From the NCBI RefSeq assembly GCF_033547095.1, contig NZ_CP137852.1:799501-863500 (forward strand): a DNA stretch of 64,000 bases. The letters run 5' to 3'. Below the pieces are notes generated by a model. That model searched no databases. It was not told where the DNA came from and saw nothing but the letters and a program-made list of their open reading frames with translations. This DNA is from Sediminicoccus rosea. Lineage in GTDB: Bacteria > Pseudomonadota > Alphaproteobacteria > Acetobacterales > Acetobacteraceae. The translations under genes were made by a program, and so were the position numbers. Of the stretch, positions 37,624 to 46,577 are shown piece by piece (the first letter of the stretch is position 1; every line of letters starts with the position of its first letter).

Positions 37624-40600
37624 ATGCCCATCCCCGCCACCAAGCTGTTCCTGACCACCGCGCTCACCGCGGGTGGCGCCTACCAGCTGCTGCCCGAATC
37701 CCCCACCGACTTCGCGCCCGCCCTCGCCACCCCCCCGGGCAGCGTCTGGATCTCGGGCATCGCGGACCTCAACGGCGACGGCCTGGCAGAGATCATCACC
37801 GGCGCGGCCGGCAGCGACGACAAGGCGGCCGATGCGGGCCGCGTCTATGTCACCTTCGGGCAGTCCATCGGCGGCACCAGCACCACCATCGGCGATTCCG
37901 TGCAGGAGATCATCATCGATGGCCTGAACGCGGGCGACCTCGCGGGCACGGCCGTGGGCAGCATCACGGACCTCAACGGTGACGGGCGCGCCGAGATCCT
38001 GGTGGGCGCGCCGGGGCAGGACATCTCGACGCGGCTCGACGCTGGCGCGGGGTTCGTGCTCTGGGGCGACGCGACCGCCGGCGGCATCGACCTGGGCGAC
38101 CCGACGGGCGGGGCTGGCAATGGCGTGGGCTACATCATCCGCGGCGAGGTGGCGGGCGATGCGGCCGGCTCCGCCATGCTGTCCATCGGCGACCTGAACG
38201 GCGATGGCCGGGCCGAGGTGCTGATCGGCGCGCCCGGCAATGACGCGGGCGGCACGGATGCGGGCGCAGCCTATGTGGTCTTCGGCAAGGCCAGCGACGG
38301 CGCGGTCAACCTCACCAGCGTCACCGCGGGCACGGGCGGCTTCCGCATCAAGGGTGCCGGCAAGAAGGATCGCGCGGGCGAGGCGCTGGGCGTGCTTGGC
38401 GACCAGAATGGCGACGGCAAGGCGGAGATCCTGGTCGGCGCGCCCGGCAGCGAGGCGGGCGGCACGGATGCGGGCGCGGTCTATGTCGTCTTCGGCAAGT
38501 CCACCGGCACGCAGGTGGCCCTCGGCAGTCTTGGCGCCGGCGGCTACCGCATCACGGGCCAGGTCGGCGAGGGCGCGGGCAGCAGCGTGACCGGCCTGGG
38601 CGACGTGAACGGCGATGGCCGGGCCGACCTGCTGGTGGGCACCACCTCGGGCACGCAGGCCTATGTGGTCTTCGGCCAGGCGGGCACGTCGGAGATCCTG
38701 CTCTCGGACGTGGCGGCCGGCACGGGCGGCTACATGATCACGCCGGAATGGCCGGACGACCTGGCCGGCATGACCGTCACCGGCGGGCGCGACCTGAACC
38801 GCGACGGCGTGATGGACCTGGTCATCGGCACCCCGCATGAGAGCGAGGGCGGCGTGGATGCGGGCGCCGTCTATGTGGTCTGGGGCGGTGGCCGGACGGC
38901 GGTGGATCTCTCTCTCGTCGCGCAGGGGATCGGCGGCGCCAAGGTCGTGGGCGAGGCCGGCAGCCTGCTGGGCAGCGCGGTGGCACTGGCAGGCGATGTG
39001 GACGCGGATGGCACCTCGGACCTGCTGCTGGGCGCGCCCGGCACGGAGACCGTCTCGGTGCTCTACGCCCCGCCGACCTGGCAGCCTGACGCGAACATCT
39101 ACGGCACGAACGCGGCGGATGTGATTGGCGCCGGCTATGGCGGGCTGCATGTCGTGGACAATCTGGACAACGAGATCCACGGCCTGGCCGGCGATGATTC
39201 CATCACGGCGGGCGAGGGCGCCGATACGCTGGATGGCGGCAGCGGCGCCGACACACTGGTGGGTGGCCTGGGCGACGATGCCTATGTCGTGGATGACGCG
39301 GGCGACCTCGTCACCGAAGTCGCGGGGGAGGGGCAGGACCGGGTCGAGGCCTGGGTGGATCATGCACTGGGCGAGGCGGTCGAGGCGCTGACGCTGCGGG
39401 GCGGCGCGCATTCCGGCTTCGGCAACGCGCAGGCCAACACGCTGGCCGCGACCCAGGGCAATAACGCGCTGCGCGGCGGCGGTGGCGCGGATACGCTGCT
39501 CGGCGCCCTCGGCCAAGACACGCTGGATGGCGAGTCCGGCGATGACAGCATGGCCGGCGGCGCGGGCAACGACCTCTACCTCGTGGACAGCCTGGGCGAC
39601 GTGGTGAGCGAGGCGGTCGGCGCGGGCAGCGACACCATCCGTGCCGTGCTCGACTGGACGCTGGGCGCCAATGTCGAGGGGCTGGCGCTGGAGGGCGCTG
39701 CGGTGCGGGGCGAGGGCAATGGCCTGGCCAACCGCATCGTCGCCAACGCCGTCTCCAGCACGCTGCTGGGCCTTGGCGGCAATGACACACTGCTCGGCGC
39801 CGCGGGCGATGACAGCCTGGATGGCGGCACGGGCGCCGACAGCATGGCGGGCGGCGCGGGCAATGACAGCTATCTGGTGGACCAGGCCGGCGACATCGTC
39901 ACCGAGGCCGCGGCCGGCGGCTTTGACACGGTGCGTGCCAGCGTGGACCACACGCTCGCGGCGCAGGTGGAGGCGTTGGTGCTGACCGGTGCGGCGCGCC
40001 AGGGTACCGGCAATGCGCTCGCCAACCACATCACCGGCAATGCGCTGGGCGATACGCTCTCGGGCGCGGGCGGCCACGACACGCTGCTGGGCGGCATCGG
40101 TGCCGACAGCCTGGATGGCGGCACCGGCGATGACAGCATGGCCGGCGGCGCGGGCGATGACACCTACAGCGTGGACAGCGTGCTGGACCTGGTGGTGGAG
40201 GCCGCGGGCGCGGGCACCGACACGGTGCGGGCCACCGGCGACTACGTGCTGGGTGCCGAGGTTGAGAACCTCGTCCTGCTGATGGCCGGGCGCACCGGCA
40301 CGGGCAATGCGGGCGCCAATAGGCTCGTGGCGGCGGCCGGCGGCGATACGCTCCTGGGTGATGCCGGCCATGACACGCTGCTGGGCGATGCCGGTCAGGA
40401 TCGCCTGGATGGCGGCATCGGCGCCGACAGCATGGCCGGCGGCGCGGGCAATGACGCCTATGTGGTGGATGATGCGGGCGATGTGGTGACCGAACTCGCC
40501 GCGGGCGGCACCGACACCGTCTTCGCCACGGTGGACCACACGCTCGGGGCCGATGTCGAGGCGCTGGTGCTCACCGCCGCCGGCCATAGCGGGACGGGCA

Positions 40601-43600
40601 ATGCGCTGGACAATGCGCTGACCGGCACCGCCGGCAGCGACACGCTGCTGGGCGAGGGCGGCGCCGACACGCTGGACGGCGCGGGCGGCGGCGACCGCAT
40701 GGTGGGCGGCGCGGGCGACGACACCTACCATATTCGCAACGCGGGCGACGTCGTGGTCGAGGAGGTGGCGGGCGGCTTCGACACCGTCATCGTCTCCAGC
40801 GACTGGACGCTCTCCGGGAATATCGAGGCGGTGCAGCTCATCGGCACCGGCCATGCGCTGACCGGCAATGCCGGCGCCAATTCCCTGAGTGGCAATTCCG
40901 GCAGCGACACGCTGGATGGCGGCGGCGGCGACGACACGCTGCTGGCCGGCGACGGGGATGACGTGCTGGTCGTGCGCGCGGGCCGCGCCACGCTGGATGG
41001 CGGCAGCGGCGATGACCGCTACGTCGTGCATGGCGGCCAGGCCCATATCGAGGATTTCCTCGGCGAGGACACGATCGACGCGAGCGAGGCGATTGAGGAT
41101 TGCGTGATCGACCTCTCGGGCGACACCACCTCCTCGGTCGAGGGGGATTCACTGGATTTCGGCCCGGGCGGCAGCACCTCGGCGCCGCTGGACGTGCAGT
41201 TCCTCCAGGACCTTACGGGGTCCTTCGCCGACGACATCGTGATGGTGCGCGGCCTGGTGCCGCAGATCGTGACTGCGTTGCAGGCGGTGCAGCCGAATGC
41301 GGAATTCGGCGTCTCCACCTTCCGCGACAAGCCGATCGGCGGCTTCGGCGGGGCGGGCGACTGGGTCTATCAGCAGCAGCTGGCCCTCTCGGTGGATACG
41401 GCGGCGCTGACCGGCGCCTACACCGCGATGGTCGCGAACAATGGCGCGGACGGGCCGGAGGCGCAGATCGAGGCGCTGATGCAGCTCGCCCTGCACAGCA
41501 CGGAGGTGGGGTATCGCGCCAATTCCGCGCGCTTCGTCATCCTCTTCACCGATGCGCCCTTCCACAGCGCGGGCGATGGGGCGGCGGCGGGCATCCCTCT
41601 CGCGAACAATGGCGATGCGGTGATGGACGGCACGCCCGCCGGCACGGGCGAGGACTACCCCCTCGTCGCGCAGGTGCGGCTGGCGCTGGAGGCGGCGAAC
41701 ATCATCCCGATCTTCGCGGTGGCCGGCGGCAATGACGCGGCCTACCAGACGCTCGTCACGCAGCTCGGCCGTGGCGCCGAGGTGACGCTTACGGCCAACA
41801 GCTCCAACGTCGTCGCCGCGATCACGGGCGGTCTCACCGTCGCCACCACGACGCGGGTGGAGAATGCCTGGGGCGGCGCGGGGAACGATCGGCTGACCGG
41901 CGGCGTGGGGCGCAACACGCTCCTCGGCAATGGCGGCGATGACAGCCTGGACGGCGGCAGCGGCGGCGACCGCATGGAGGGTGGCGCGGGCAGCGACAGC
42001 TACGCGGTGGATGATGCGGATGACAGCGTGCTCGAACTCGCCGGCGGCGGCGCGGATGTCATCCGCTCCAGCGTGGACCTGACGCTGGCGGCCGAGGTGG
42101 AAGACCTGGTGCTGCTCGGTACGGCGCGGCGCGGCACCGGCAATGCGCTCGCCAACCACCTCACCGCCAATGACCTGGGCGACACGCTGGCTGGTGAGGC
42201 GGGCAATGACTCGCTCCATGGCGGCGCGGGCGCCGATGCGCTGGATGGCGGCACGGGCCAGGACCGCCTGGAGGGCCGGGGCGGCGACGACAGCTACCTC
42301 GTGGACAATGCGCGGGATGCGGTGGTGGAGCTGGCCGGCGGCGGCGTGGACACGGTGCGCGCCATGGTGACCGTCACGCTGGCGGCGAATGTGGAGAACC
42401 TCGTCCTCCTCGCGCCGGCGCGGACGGGTACGGGCAATGGCCTCGCCAACCTGATCACCGGCAATGACCTCGGCAACACGCTGAATGGCGGCCTGGGCGA
42501 CGACACGCTGGTGGGCGGCCGCGGCGCGGATGCGCTGAGCGGCGGCGCCGGGGCGGACCGCATGGAAGGCGGCGCTGGCAACGACGTCTACAGCGTGGAT
42601 GATGCGGGCGATGTCGTCGTCGAGGCCGCGCTGGGCGGCACCGACATGGTGAAGGCCAGCATCGGCTGGACGCTGGGCGCCGATCTCGAGAACCTGACCC
42701 TGCTCGGCACCGCCGGCCTCACCGGCACCGGCAATGCGCGGGCCAATGCGATCACCGGCAATGCGGGCGCGAACCTGCTGGCCGGGCTGGACGGCAACGA
42801 CACGCTGGATGGCGGGCTCGGCGCCGACACGATGGAGGGCGGCGCCGGCCAGGACAGCTACCTCGTGGACCAGCTCGGCGATGTCGTCACTGAGCTGGCG
42901 GGCGGCGGCGTGGACCTCATCACGGCCAGCCTCGACTGGACCCTGGGCGACGAGGTGGAGCAGCTGCTGCTCTCCGGCGCGGCCGACCTGACCGGCACCG
43001 GCAATGCGCTGTCCAATACGCTGACGGGCAATGCGGGCGCCAACCACCTGCTGGGCCTGGGCGGCCATGACACGCTCTCCGGCGGGGCGGGCAGCGACAC
43101 GATGGAGGGCGGGCTGGGCAATGACGTCTATGGCGTCGGAACCCTGGGGGATGTGGTCATCGAGGCGGCGAATGGCGGCACCGACACGGTGAAGGCCTCG
43201 GTCTCCTACACGCTCACCGCCCATGTGGAGCGGCTGTCGCTGAACGGCAGCGCCGCGCTCGACGGCACGGGCAACGAGCTGGCGAATCTGCTCACTGGCA
43301 ATGGCGGGGCCAATCGCCTCGCGGGCCTCGACGGCAAGGACACGATCAATGCCGGGAGCGGCGATGACGTGCTGTTGGGCGGCATGGGCGCCGACCTGCT
43401 GGCGGGTGGACTGGGCGCCGACGCCTTCCACTTCGGCAGCGCGCTGGAGGGCGGGGACCGCATCACGGACTTCGTGTCGGGCACCGACGTGCTGGCCTTC
43501 TCCGCCACGGGCTTCGGTGGCGGGCTGCTCGACGGCATGGATGCGGCGGCCGCCGGGCTGCTCGTGCTGGGCGCCGCGGCGACCGAGGCGCATGGCCAGT

Positions 43601-43731
43601 TCCTCTATGCCACGGCGAGCGGCGCGCTTTCCTGGGATGCGGACGGGACCGGCGCGGGCGCCGCCCAGCTGGTGGCGACCCTGACCAACCACGCCCTGCT
43701 CACCGCGGCGGACCTGCACATCTTCGGCTGA
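37624..43731 (+). CDS. RTX adhesin with seven FG-GAP repeats and an integrin-beta-like I domain
   Basis: A 2,035-aa protein without a classical signal peptide, so probably secreted by a type I system. Residues of about 40-490 hold seven FG-GAP units, each with a calcium loop of the DLNGDG type, enough for a seven-bladed propeller. Two blocks of GGxGxDxLxGG RTX repeats (about 500-1,150 and 1,415-1,930) flank a von Willebrand/integrin-beta-like domain (about 1,188-1,410). This domain has a metal site D1196-L-T-G-S and the segments RFVILFTDAPFHSAGDG, IIPIFAV and TANSSNV, which follow eukaryotic integrin beta closely. The last 100 residues are typical of an RTX secretion end. AAGGA precedes the ATG by 7 nt. 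Likely a calcium-dependent surface adhesin. Confidence 0.9.
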   Translation: MPIPATKLFLTTALTAGGAYQLLPESPTDFAPALATPPGSVWISGIADLNGDGLAEIITGAAGSDDKAADAGRVYVTFGQSIGGTSTTIGDSVQEIIIDGLNAGDLAGTAVGSITDLNGDGRAEILVGAPGQDISTRLDAGAGFVLWGDATAGGIDLGDPTGGAGNGVGYIIRGEVAGDAAGSAMLSIGDLNGDGRAEVLIGAPGNDAGGTDAGAAYVVFGKASDGAVNLTSVTAGTGGFRIKGAGKKDRAGEALGVLGDQNGDGKAEILVGAPGSEAGGTDAGAVYVVFGKSTGTQVALGSLGAGGYRITGQVGEGAGSSVTGLGDVNGDGRADLLVGTTSGTQAYVVFGQAGTSEILLSDVAAGTGGYMITPEWPDDLAGMTVTGGRDLNRDGVMDLVIGTPHESEGGVDAGAVYVVWGGGRTAVDLSLVAQGIGGAKVVGEAGSLLGSAVALAGDVDADGTSDLLLGAPGTETVSVLYAPPTWQPDANIYGTNAADVIGAGYGGLHVVDNLDNEIHGLAGDDSITAGEGADTLDGGSGADTLVGGLGDDAYVVDDAGDLVTEVAGEGQDRVEAWVDHALGEAVEALTLRGGAHSGFGNAQANTLAATQGNNALRGGGGADTLLGALGQDTLDGESGDDSMAGGAGNDLYLVDSLGDVVSEAVGAGSDTIRAVLDWTLGANVEGLALEGAAVRGEGNGLANRIVANAVSSTLLGLGGNDTLLGAAGDDSLDGGTGADSMAGGAGNDSYLVDQAGDIVTEAAAGGFDTVRASVDHTLAAQVEALVLTGAARQGTGNALANHITGNALGDTLSGAGGHDTLLGGIGADSLDGGTGDDSMAGGAGDDTYSVDSVLDLVVEAAGAGTDTVRATGDYVLGAEVENLVLLMAGRTGTGNAGANRLVAAAGGDTLLGDAGHDTLLGDAGQDRLDGGIGADSMAGGAGNDAYVVDDAGDVVTELAAGGTDTVFATVDHTLGADVEALVLTAAGHSGTGNALDNALTGTAGSDTLLGEGGADTLDGAGGGDRMVGGAGDDTYHIRNAGDVVVEEVAGGFDTVIVSSDWTLSGNIEAVQLIGTGHALTGNAGANSLSGNSGSDTLDGGGGDDTLLAGDGDDVLVVRAGRATLDGGSGDDRYVVHGGQAHIEDFLGEDTIDASEAIEDCVIDLSGDTTSSVEGDSLDFGPGGSTSAPLDVQFLQDLTGSFADDIVMVRGLVPQIVTALQAVQPNAEFGVSTFRDKPIGGFGGAGDWVYQQQLALSVDTAALTGAYTAMVANNGADGPEAQIEALMQLALHSTEVGYRANSARFVILFTDAPFHSAGDGAAAGIPLANNGDAVMDGTPAGTGEDYPLVAQVRLALEAANIIPIFAVAGGNDAAYQTLVTQLGRGAEVTLTANSSNVVAAITGGLTVATTTRVENAWGGAGNDRLTGGVGRNTLLGNGGDDSLDGGSGGDRMEGGAGSDSYAVDDADDSVLELAGGGADVIRSSVDLTLAAEVEDLVLLGTARRGTGNALANHLTANDLGDTLAGEAGNDSLHGGAGADALDGGTGQDRLEGRGGDDSYLVDNARDAVVELAGGGVDTVRAMVTVTLAANVENLVLLAPARTGTGNGLANLITGNDLGNTLNGGLGDDTLVGGRGADALSGGAGADRMEGGAGNDVYSVDDAGDVVVEAALGGTDMVKASIGWTLGADLENLTLLGTAGLTGTGNARANAITGNAGANLLAGLDGNDTLDGGLGADTMEGGAGQDSYLVDQLGDVVTELAGGGVDLITASLDWTLGDEVEQLLLSGAADLTGTGNALSNTLTGNAGANHLLGLGGHDTLSGGAGSDTMEGGLGNDVYGVGTLGDVVIEAANGGTDTVKASVSYTLTAHVERLSLNGSAALDGTGNELANLLTGNGGANRLAGLDGKDTINAGSGDDVLLGGMGADLLAGGLGADAFHFGSALEGGDRITDFVSGTDVLAFSATGFGGGLLDGMDAAAAGLLVLGAAATEAHGQFLYATASGALSWDADGTGAGAAQLVATLTNHALLTAADLHIFG

Positions 43732-43734
43732 GCG

Positions 43735-45087
43735 TCAGGGCGCGGGCGGGAATTCCAGCACCGTCTCGAAGCCTGATTCCGCGCCGGGAGGCGGGGCGTG
43801 CAGCAGGAGCGCGCCGCCCGCCTGGCGCATGATGCGATCCACGATGGCGAGCCCGAGGCCGGTGCCCGCCACGTGCTGGTTGTGACGCTGGAAGGGCCGC
43901 TTCAGCTGCTCCAGCGCGGCGGGTGGGATGGGCGGCGCGGCGTTGCGCAGGCTCAGGCGCCGCCCGGGACCGAGCGTGAAGCGCACGGGCATGTCCGGCT
44001 CGCCGTGGCGGAGCGCGTTCTCCAGCAGGTTGCGCAGCGCGATGCCGAGCGCGTCCAGGTCGCCCCGCACCGGAAACGCGGCGATGCCGTTGGTCTCCAC
44101 GGTGATGCGGCCCGGCCCGGCCTCGGCGGCGAACTCATCCACCAGAAGGCGCAGCAGGGGCAGCAGGTCCACCACTTCCATGCTCGCCGCAACGCCCGCC
44201 TCGGCGCGGGCCAGCTGCAGCAGGCGCTCGGCCAGCCGGCCCATGCGGCGCAGCTCGGCCGCGATGGCCAGGGCGCGCTCGCCCATCGGCGTCGCCTCGC
44301 CGAGATGCGCGGCCAGAAGCTGCGTCTGCACCAGCGCGGCCGCGATGGGCGTGCGCAGCTCATGCGCGCTGTTGCGGGCGAAGCTGCGCTCGCTCTCCAG
44401 CGCCTTGGCGAGGCGGCTGAGGAGCTGGTTCATGTCGGTCACCAGCAGCGCCAGCTCCTCCGGCAGGCGGGACGCGGGCAGGGGGGAGAGATTGCCGCCG
44501 CCGCGCGCCGCGACCTCCCGCTGCAGCTGGGTGACGGGCGCGAGGCCGCCGCGCACGTTGTGGCGGATCAGCCAGACGACGACGGGCAGCAGCCCCGCGA
44601 GGGGCAGCAGCAGCAGCAGGATCGCGCCCCAAACCGCTTCCTGGCGGTGCCCCGCGGGTTCGGCGATCTGGATGGCGAAGCGCCCATCCACCGAGAGCTC
44701 GGTATAGACGCGCCGGCCCGCGCCATCCCAGGCGAAGCCCGGCGTGACGGGCAACAGATAGGCCGCGCTGGGCGCCTGGTGGGAGCGCAGGCGCACGACG
44801 CCCGCCACGCTGAGCACCTGGTAGGTCACGTATTCGTCATGCGGCACGGCGGGCAGCGTGTCCGGCACTTCGGCGCTGGCCGGCCCTTCGAGCACGGCGG
44901 CATGGGTGCGCAGGATGTCGGGCAGCATGTGCTGCGCGGTCTCCTGCAGCACGCTGTCGAACACCTCGTTCAGCTCGTAGCGCACCATCAGGCTGGCCAG
45001 CGCCGCCCCCAGCACCCAGCACAGCGTCAGGCCGATGGTCAGCGAGCGCGTCAGGCGCCCCGCGAGCGTCCAGCCCGGCCTCGTCAC
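43735..45087 (-). CDS. two-component sensor histidine kinase (QseC/PmrB-like)
   Basis: A 450-aa inner-membrane kinase. An N-terminal membrane helix (about 12-32), a periplasmic loop of about 130 residues, a second helix (about 153-172) and a HAMP-like linker precede the dimerisation box FARNSAHELRTPIAA with phospho-acceptor His242. The ATP-binding domain has its N-box NLLENALRHGE and G-box GTGLGLAIVDRIM. It starts with GTG, overlapping the response-regulator stop by four bases (GTGA). It ends 3 nt from the convergent RTX gene. The signal it senses is unknown. Confidence 0.92.
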   Translation of the reverse strand: MTRPGWTLAGRLTRSLTIGLTLCWVLGAALASLMVRYELNEVFDSVLQETAQHMLPDILRTHAAVLEGPASAEVPDTLPAVPHDEYVTYQVLSVAGVVRLRSHQAPSAAYLLPVTPGFAWDGAGRRVYTELSVDGRFAIQIAEPAGHRQEAVWGAILLLLLPLAGLLPVVVWLIRHNVRGGLAPVTQLQREVAARGGGNLSPLPASRLPEELALLVTDMNQLLSRLAKALESERSFARNSAHELRTPIAAALVQTQLLAAHLGEATPMGERALAIAAELRRMGRLAERLLQLARAEAGVAASMEVVDLLPLLRLLVDEFAAEAGPGRITVETNGIAAFPVRGDLDALGIALRNLLENALRHGEPDMPVRFTLGPGRRLSLRNAAPPIPPAALEQLKRPFQRHNQHVAGTGLGLAIVDRIMRQAGGALLLHAPPPGAESGFETVLEFPPAP

Positions 45088-45740
45088 GGCCGCAGCCGGT
45101 AGCCGATGCCGCGCAAGGTCTCGATCGCGTCATGGCCCAGCTTGCGGCGGATACGGCCGACATAGACCTCCACCGCATTGCTTTCGAAATCGCCCCCGAG
45201 ATCGCGCAGCGCCTCCTCGATCGAGGCGCGGGTGACGGCATGGCCGGGCCGGCGTGCCAGCAGGGCCAGCACGGCCATCTCCCGCCCCGTCATCTGCACC
45301 GGCTGGCCCGCGACCACCGCGTGGCCCTCGGCCAGGTCAAGGCTGACCGCGCCGGCATGGCAGGTCGTGCGCGGCGGGCCGAGCGTCCGCCGCGCCACCG
45401 AGGCGATGCGCGCACCGAGCTCGGCCAGGTCGAAGGGCTTGACCAGGTAGTCGTCGGCGCCGGTGTTCAGCCCGGCGATGCGATCGCGCACCTGGTCGCG
45501 CGCCGTCAGGATGATGGCCGGCCGCTGGTCCCCGTGGCGCCGCAGCGCACCGAGGAAATCGAGGCCCGAGCCGTCCGGCAGGCTCAGGTCGAGCAGCAGG
45601 AGCTCGGGGAGGAAGCCGTGCAGCTCGTCCTCGGCCTGCGCGATGCGCGTGGCCCATGCGACCTGATGGCCGGAAAGGCGGAGATATTCGGCGACACCCC
45701 GTCCCAGGCCGGGATCATCCTCGAGCAGAAGAATGCGCAT
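45084..45740 (-). CDS. OmpR-family response regulator
   Basis: A 218-aa regulator. The receiver domain (1-115) has acidic residues E7-D8-D9, phospho-acceptor Asp51 in LLLLDLSLPDG, and the conserved Lys in DYLVKPFDL. The C-terminal winged helix (about 125-218) shows SNAVEVYVGRIRRKLG and the ending ETLRGIGYRLRP. I chose the ATG at 45738-45740, since the much longer open frame upstream runs through the divergent GntR promoter. Its class binds direct repeats of 11-base period, like the one found before the RTX gene. Confidence 0.93.
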   Translation of the reverse strand: MRILLLEDDPGLGRGVAEYLRLSGHQVAWATRIAQAEDELHGFLPELLLLDLSLPDGSGLDFLGALRRHGDQRPAIILTARDQVRDRIAGLNTGADDYLVKPFDLAELGARIASVARRTLGPPRTTCHAGAVSLDLAEGHAVVAGQPVQMTGREMAVLALLARRPGHAVTRASIEEALRDLGGDFESNAVEVYVGRIRRKLGHDAIETLRGIGYRLRP

Positions 45741-45840
45741 GCCTCCCCGGCTCCCCGTTGCTGGTCGTGCATCGAAGCCGGGATCGGCGATGCAGGGCAA
45801 GGGTGGGGCACCCACCCGCTGCCTCCATCGGGCCCATATG

Positions 45841-45869
45841 TTGACATCAAGCACTCGATTGCCGACAAT
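45841..45869 (+). promoter_or_regulatory. sigma-70 promoter of the gntR-type operon
   Basis: TTGACA (45841-45846), a 17-base spacer, then GACAAT (45864-45869): a perfect -35 and a near-consensus -10. The expected transcription start falls at about 45876, which is the ATG of the gntR-type gene, so its mRNA could be leaderless. Confidence 0.7.
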
Positions 45870-45875
45870 CTGACG

Positions 45876-46577
45876 ATGATCGCCAGCACTGCGCTTCCCG
45901 TAATGGAGGAGGCCGTCGAGGAGTCGCCGCGCCGTCGCGGCGTCTCCGAGATCGCCTTGACCCTGGAGGACACGATCCTCCGCGGCGAATGGCGCCCGGG
46001 TGATCGGCTCAACGAACTCGCCCTCTCGCGCCGCCTGGGCATTTCCCGCGCCGCGCTGCGCGAGGCCGTCCGGCTGCTCGAGCAGATGGGGCTCGTCGCC
46101 GTCGTCCCGAACCGGGGCGTCATCGTGCGCGAGGTCTCGGTGAAGGACGCGCTTGACCTCTATGACCTCCGTGCCGCGCTGTTCCGCATGGCTGCGCAGC
46201 TGGCCGCGCGTCGCTGCACGGCCTCGGCCCTCGCCGCGCTGCGCGCGCTGAATGCGGCAATGCGCGAGGACGCGGCGGCCGAGCGCTTCGCCGACTACTA
46301 TGCCCGGAACCTCGACTTCCATGCCGCGCTGATCGCCGCGGCAGGCAATGCGCCGCTGGCGCAGGCCTATGCGAATGCGACGAAGAGCCTGCACCTCTTC
46401 CGCCGGCGCGCTCTGCTGAATCCGGTCCAGCTCGATCTCTCCCTCGCCGAGCATGAGGCGATCCTCGCCGCCATCGCCGTGCACGACGCCGCGGCCGCCG
46501 GCGAGGCGGCGGAGGCGCATATCCTGGTCGGCCGCGATCGCATGCTCGACACACTCGACCGCGGCATCCAGCCGTGA
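45876..46577 (+). CDS. GntR-family regulator, FadR/VanR subgroup
   Basis: A 233-aa repressor-type protein. The N-terminal winged helix (LTLEDTILRGEWRPGDRLNELALSRRLG, then SRAALREAVRLLEQMGLV) is typical GntR, and the helical C-terminal FCD domain carries metal-ligand-like residues (Asp in NLDFHAAL, His in AEHEAIL). The ATG at 45876 has no ribosome binding site but coincides with the predicted transcription start; an ATG at 45903 is the alternative. It overlaps the next gene by four bases (GTGA) and probably controls this operon in response to a hydroxy acid. Confidence 0.88.
   Translation: MIASTALPVMEEAVEESPRRRGVSEIALTLEDTILRGEWRPGDRLNELALSRRLGISRAALREAVRLLEQMGLVAVVPNRGVIVREVSVKDALDLYDLRAALFRMAAQLAARRCTASALAALRALNAAMREDAAAERFADYYARNLDFHAALIAAAGNAPLAQAYANATKSLHLFRRRALLNPVQLDLSLAEHEAILAAIAVHDAAAAGEAAEAHILVGRDRMLDTLDRGIQP

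Noticed and set aside
37549-41046. 1,165-codon open frame on the minus strand opposite the RTX gene
   Set aside because: It mirrors the repetitive GC-rich codons of the plus-strand RTX gene; the product is low-complexity and has no domain, while the sense protein has clear FG-GAP and RTX motifs.
43720-43750. Hairpin between the convergent RTX and kinase genes
   Set aside because: Only a 4-bp CTGA/TCAG stem with a 3-nt loop; too weak to call a terminator.
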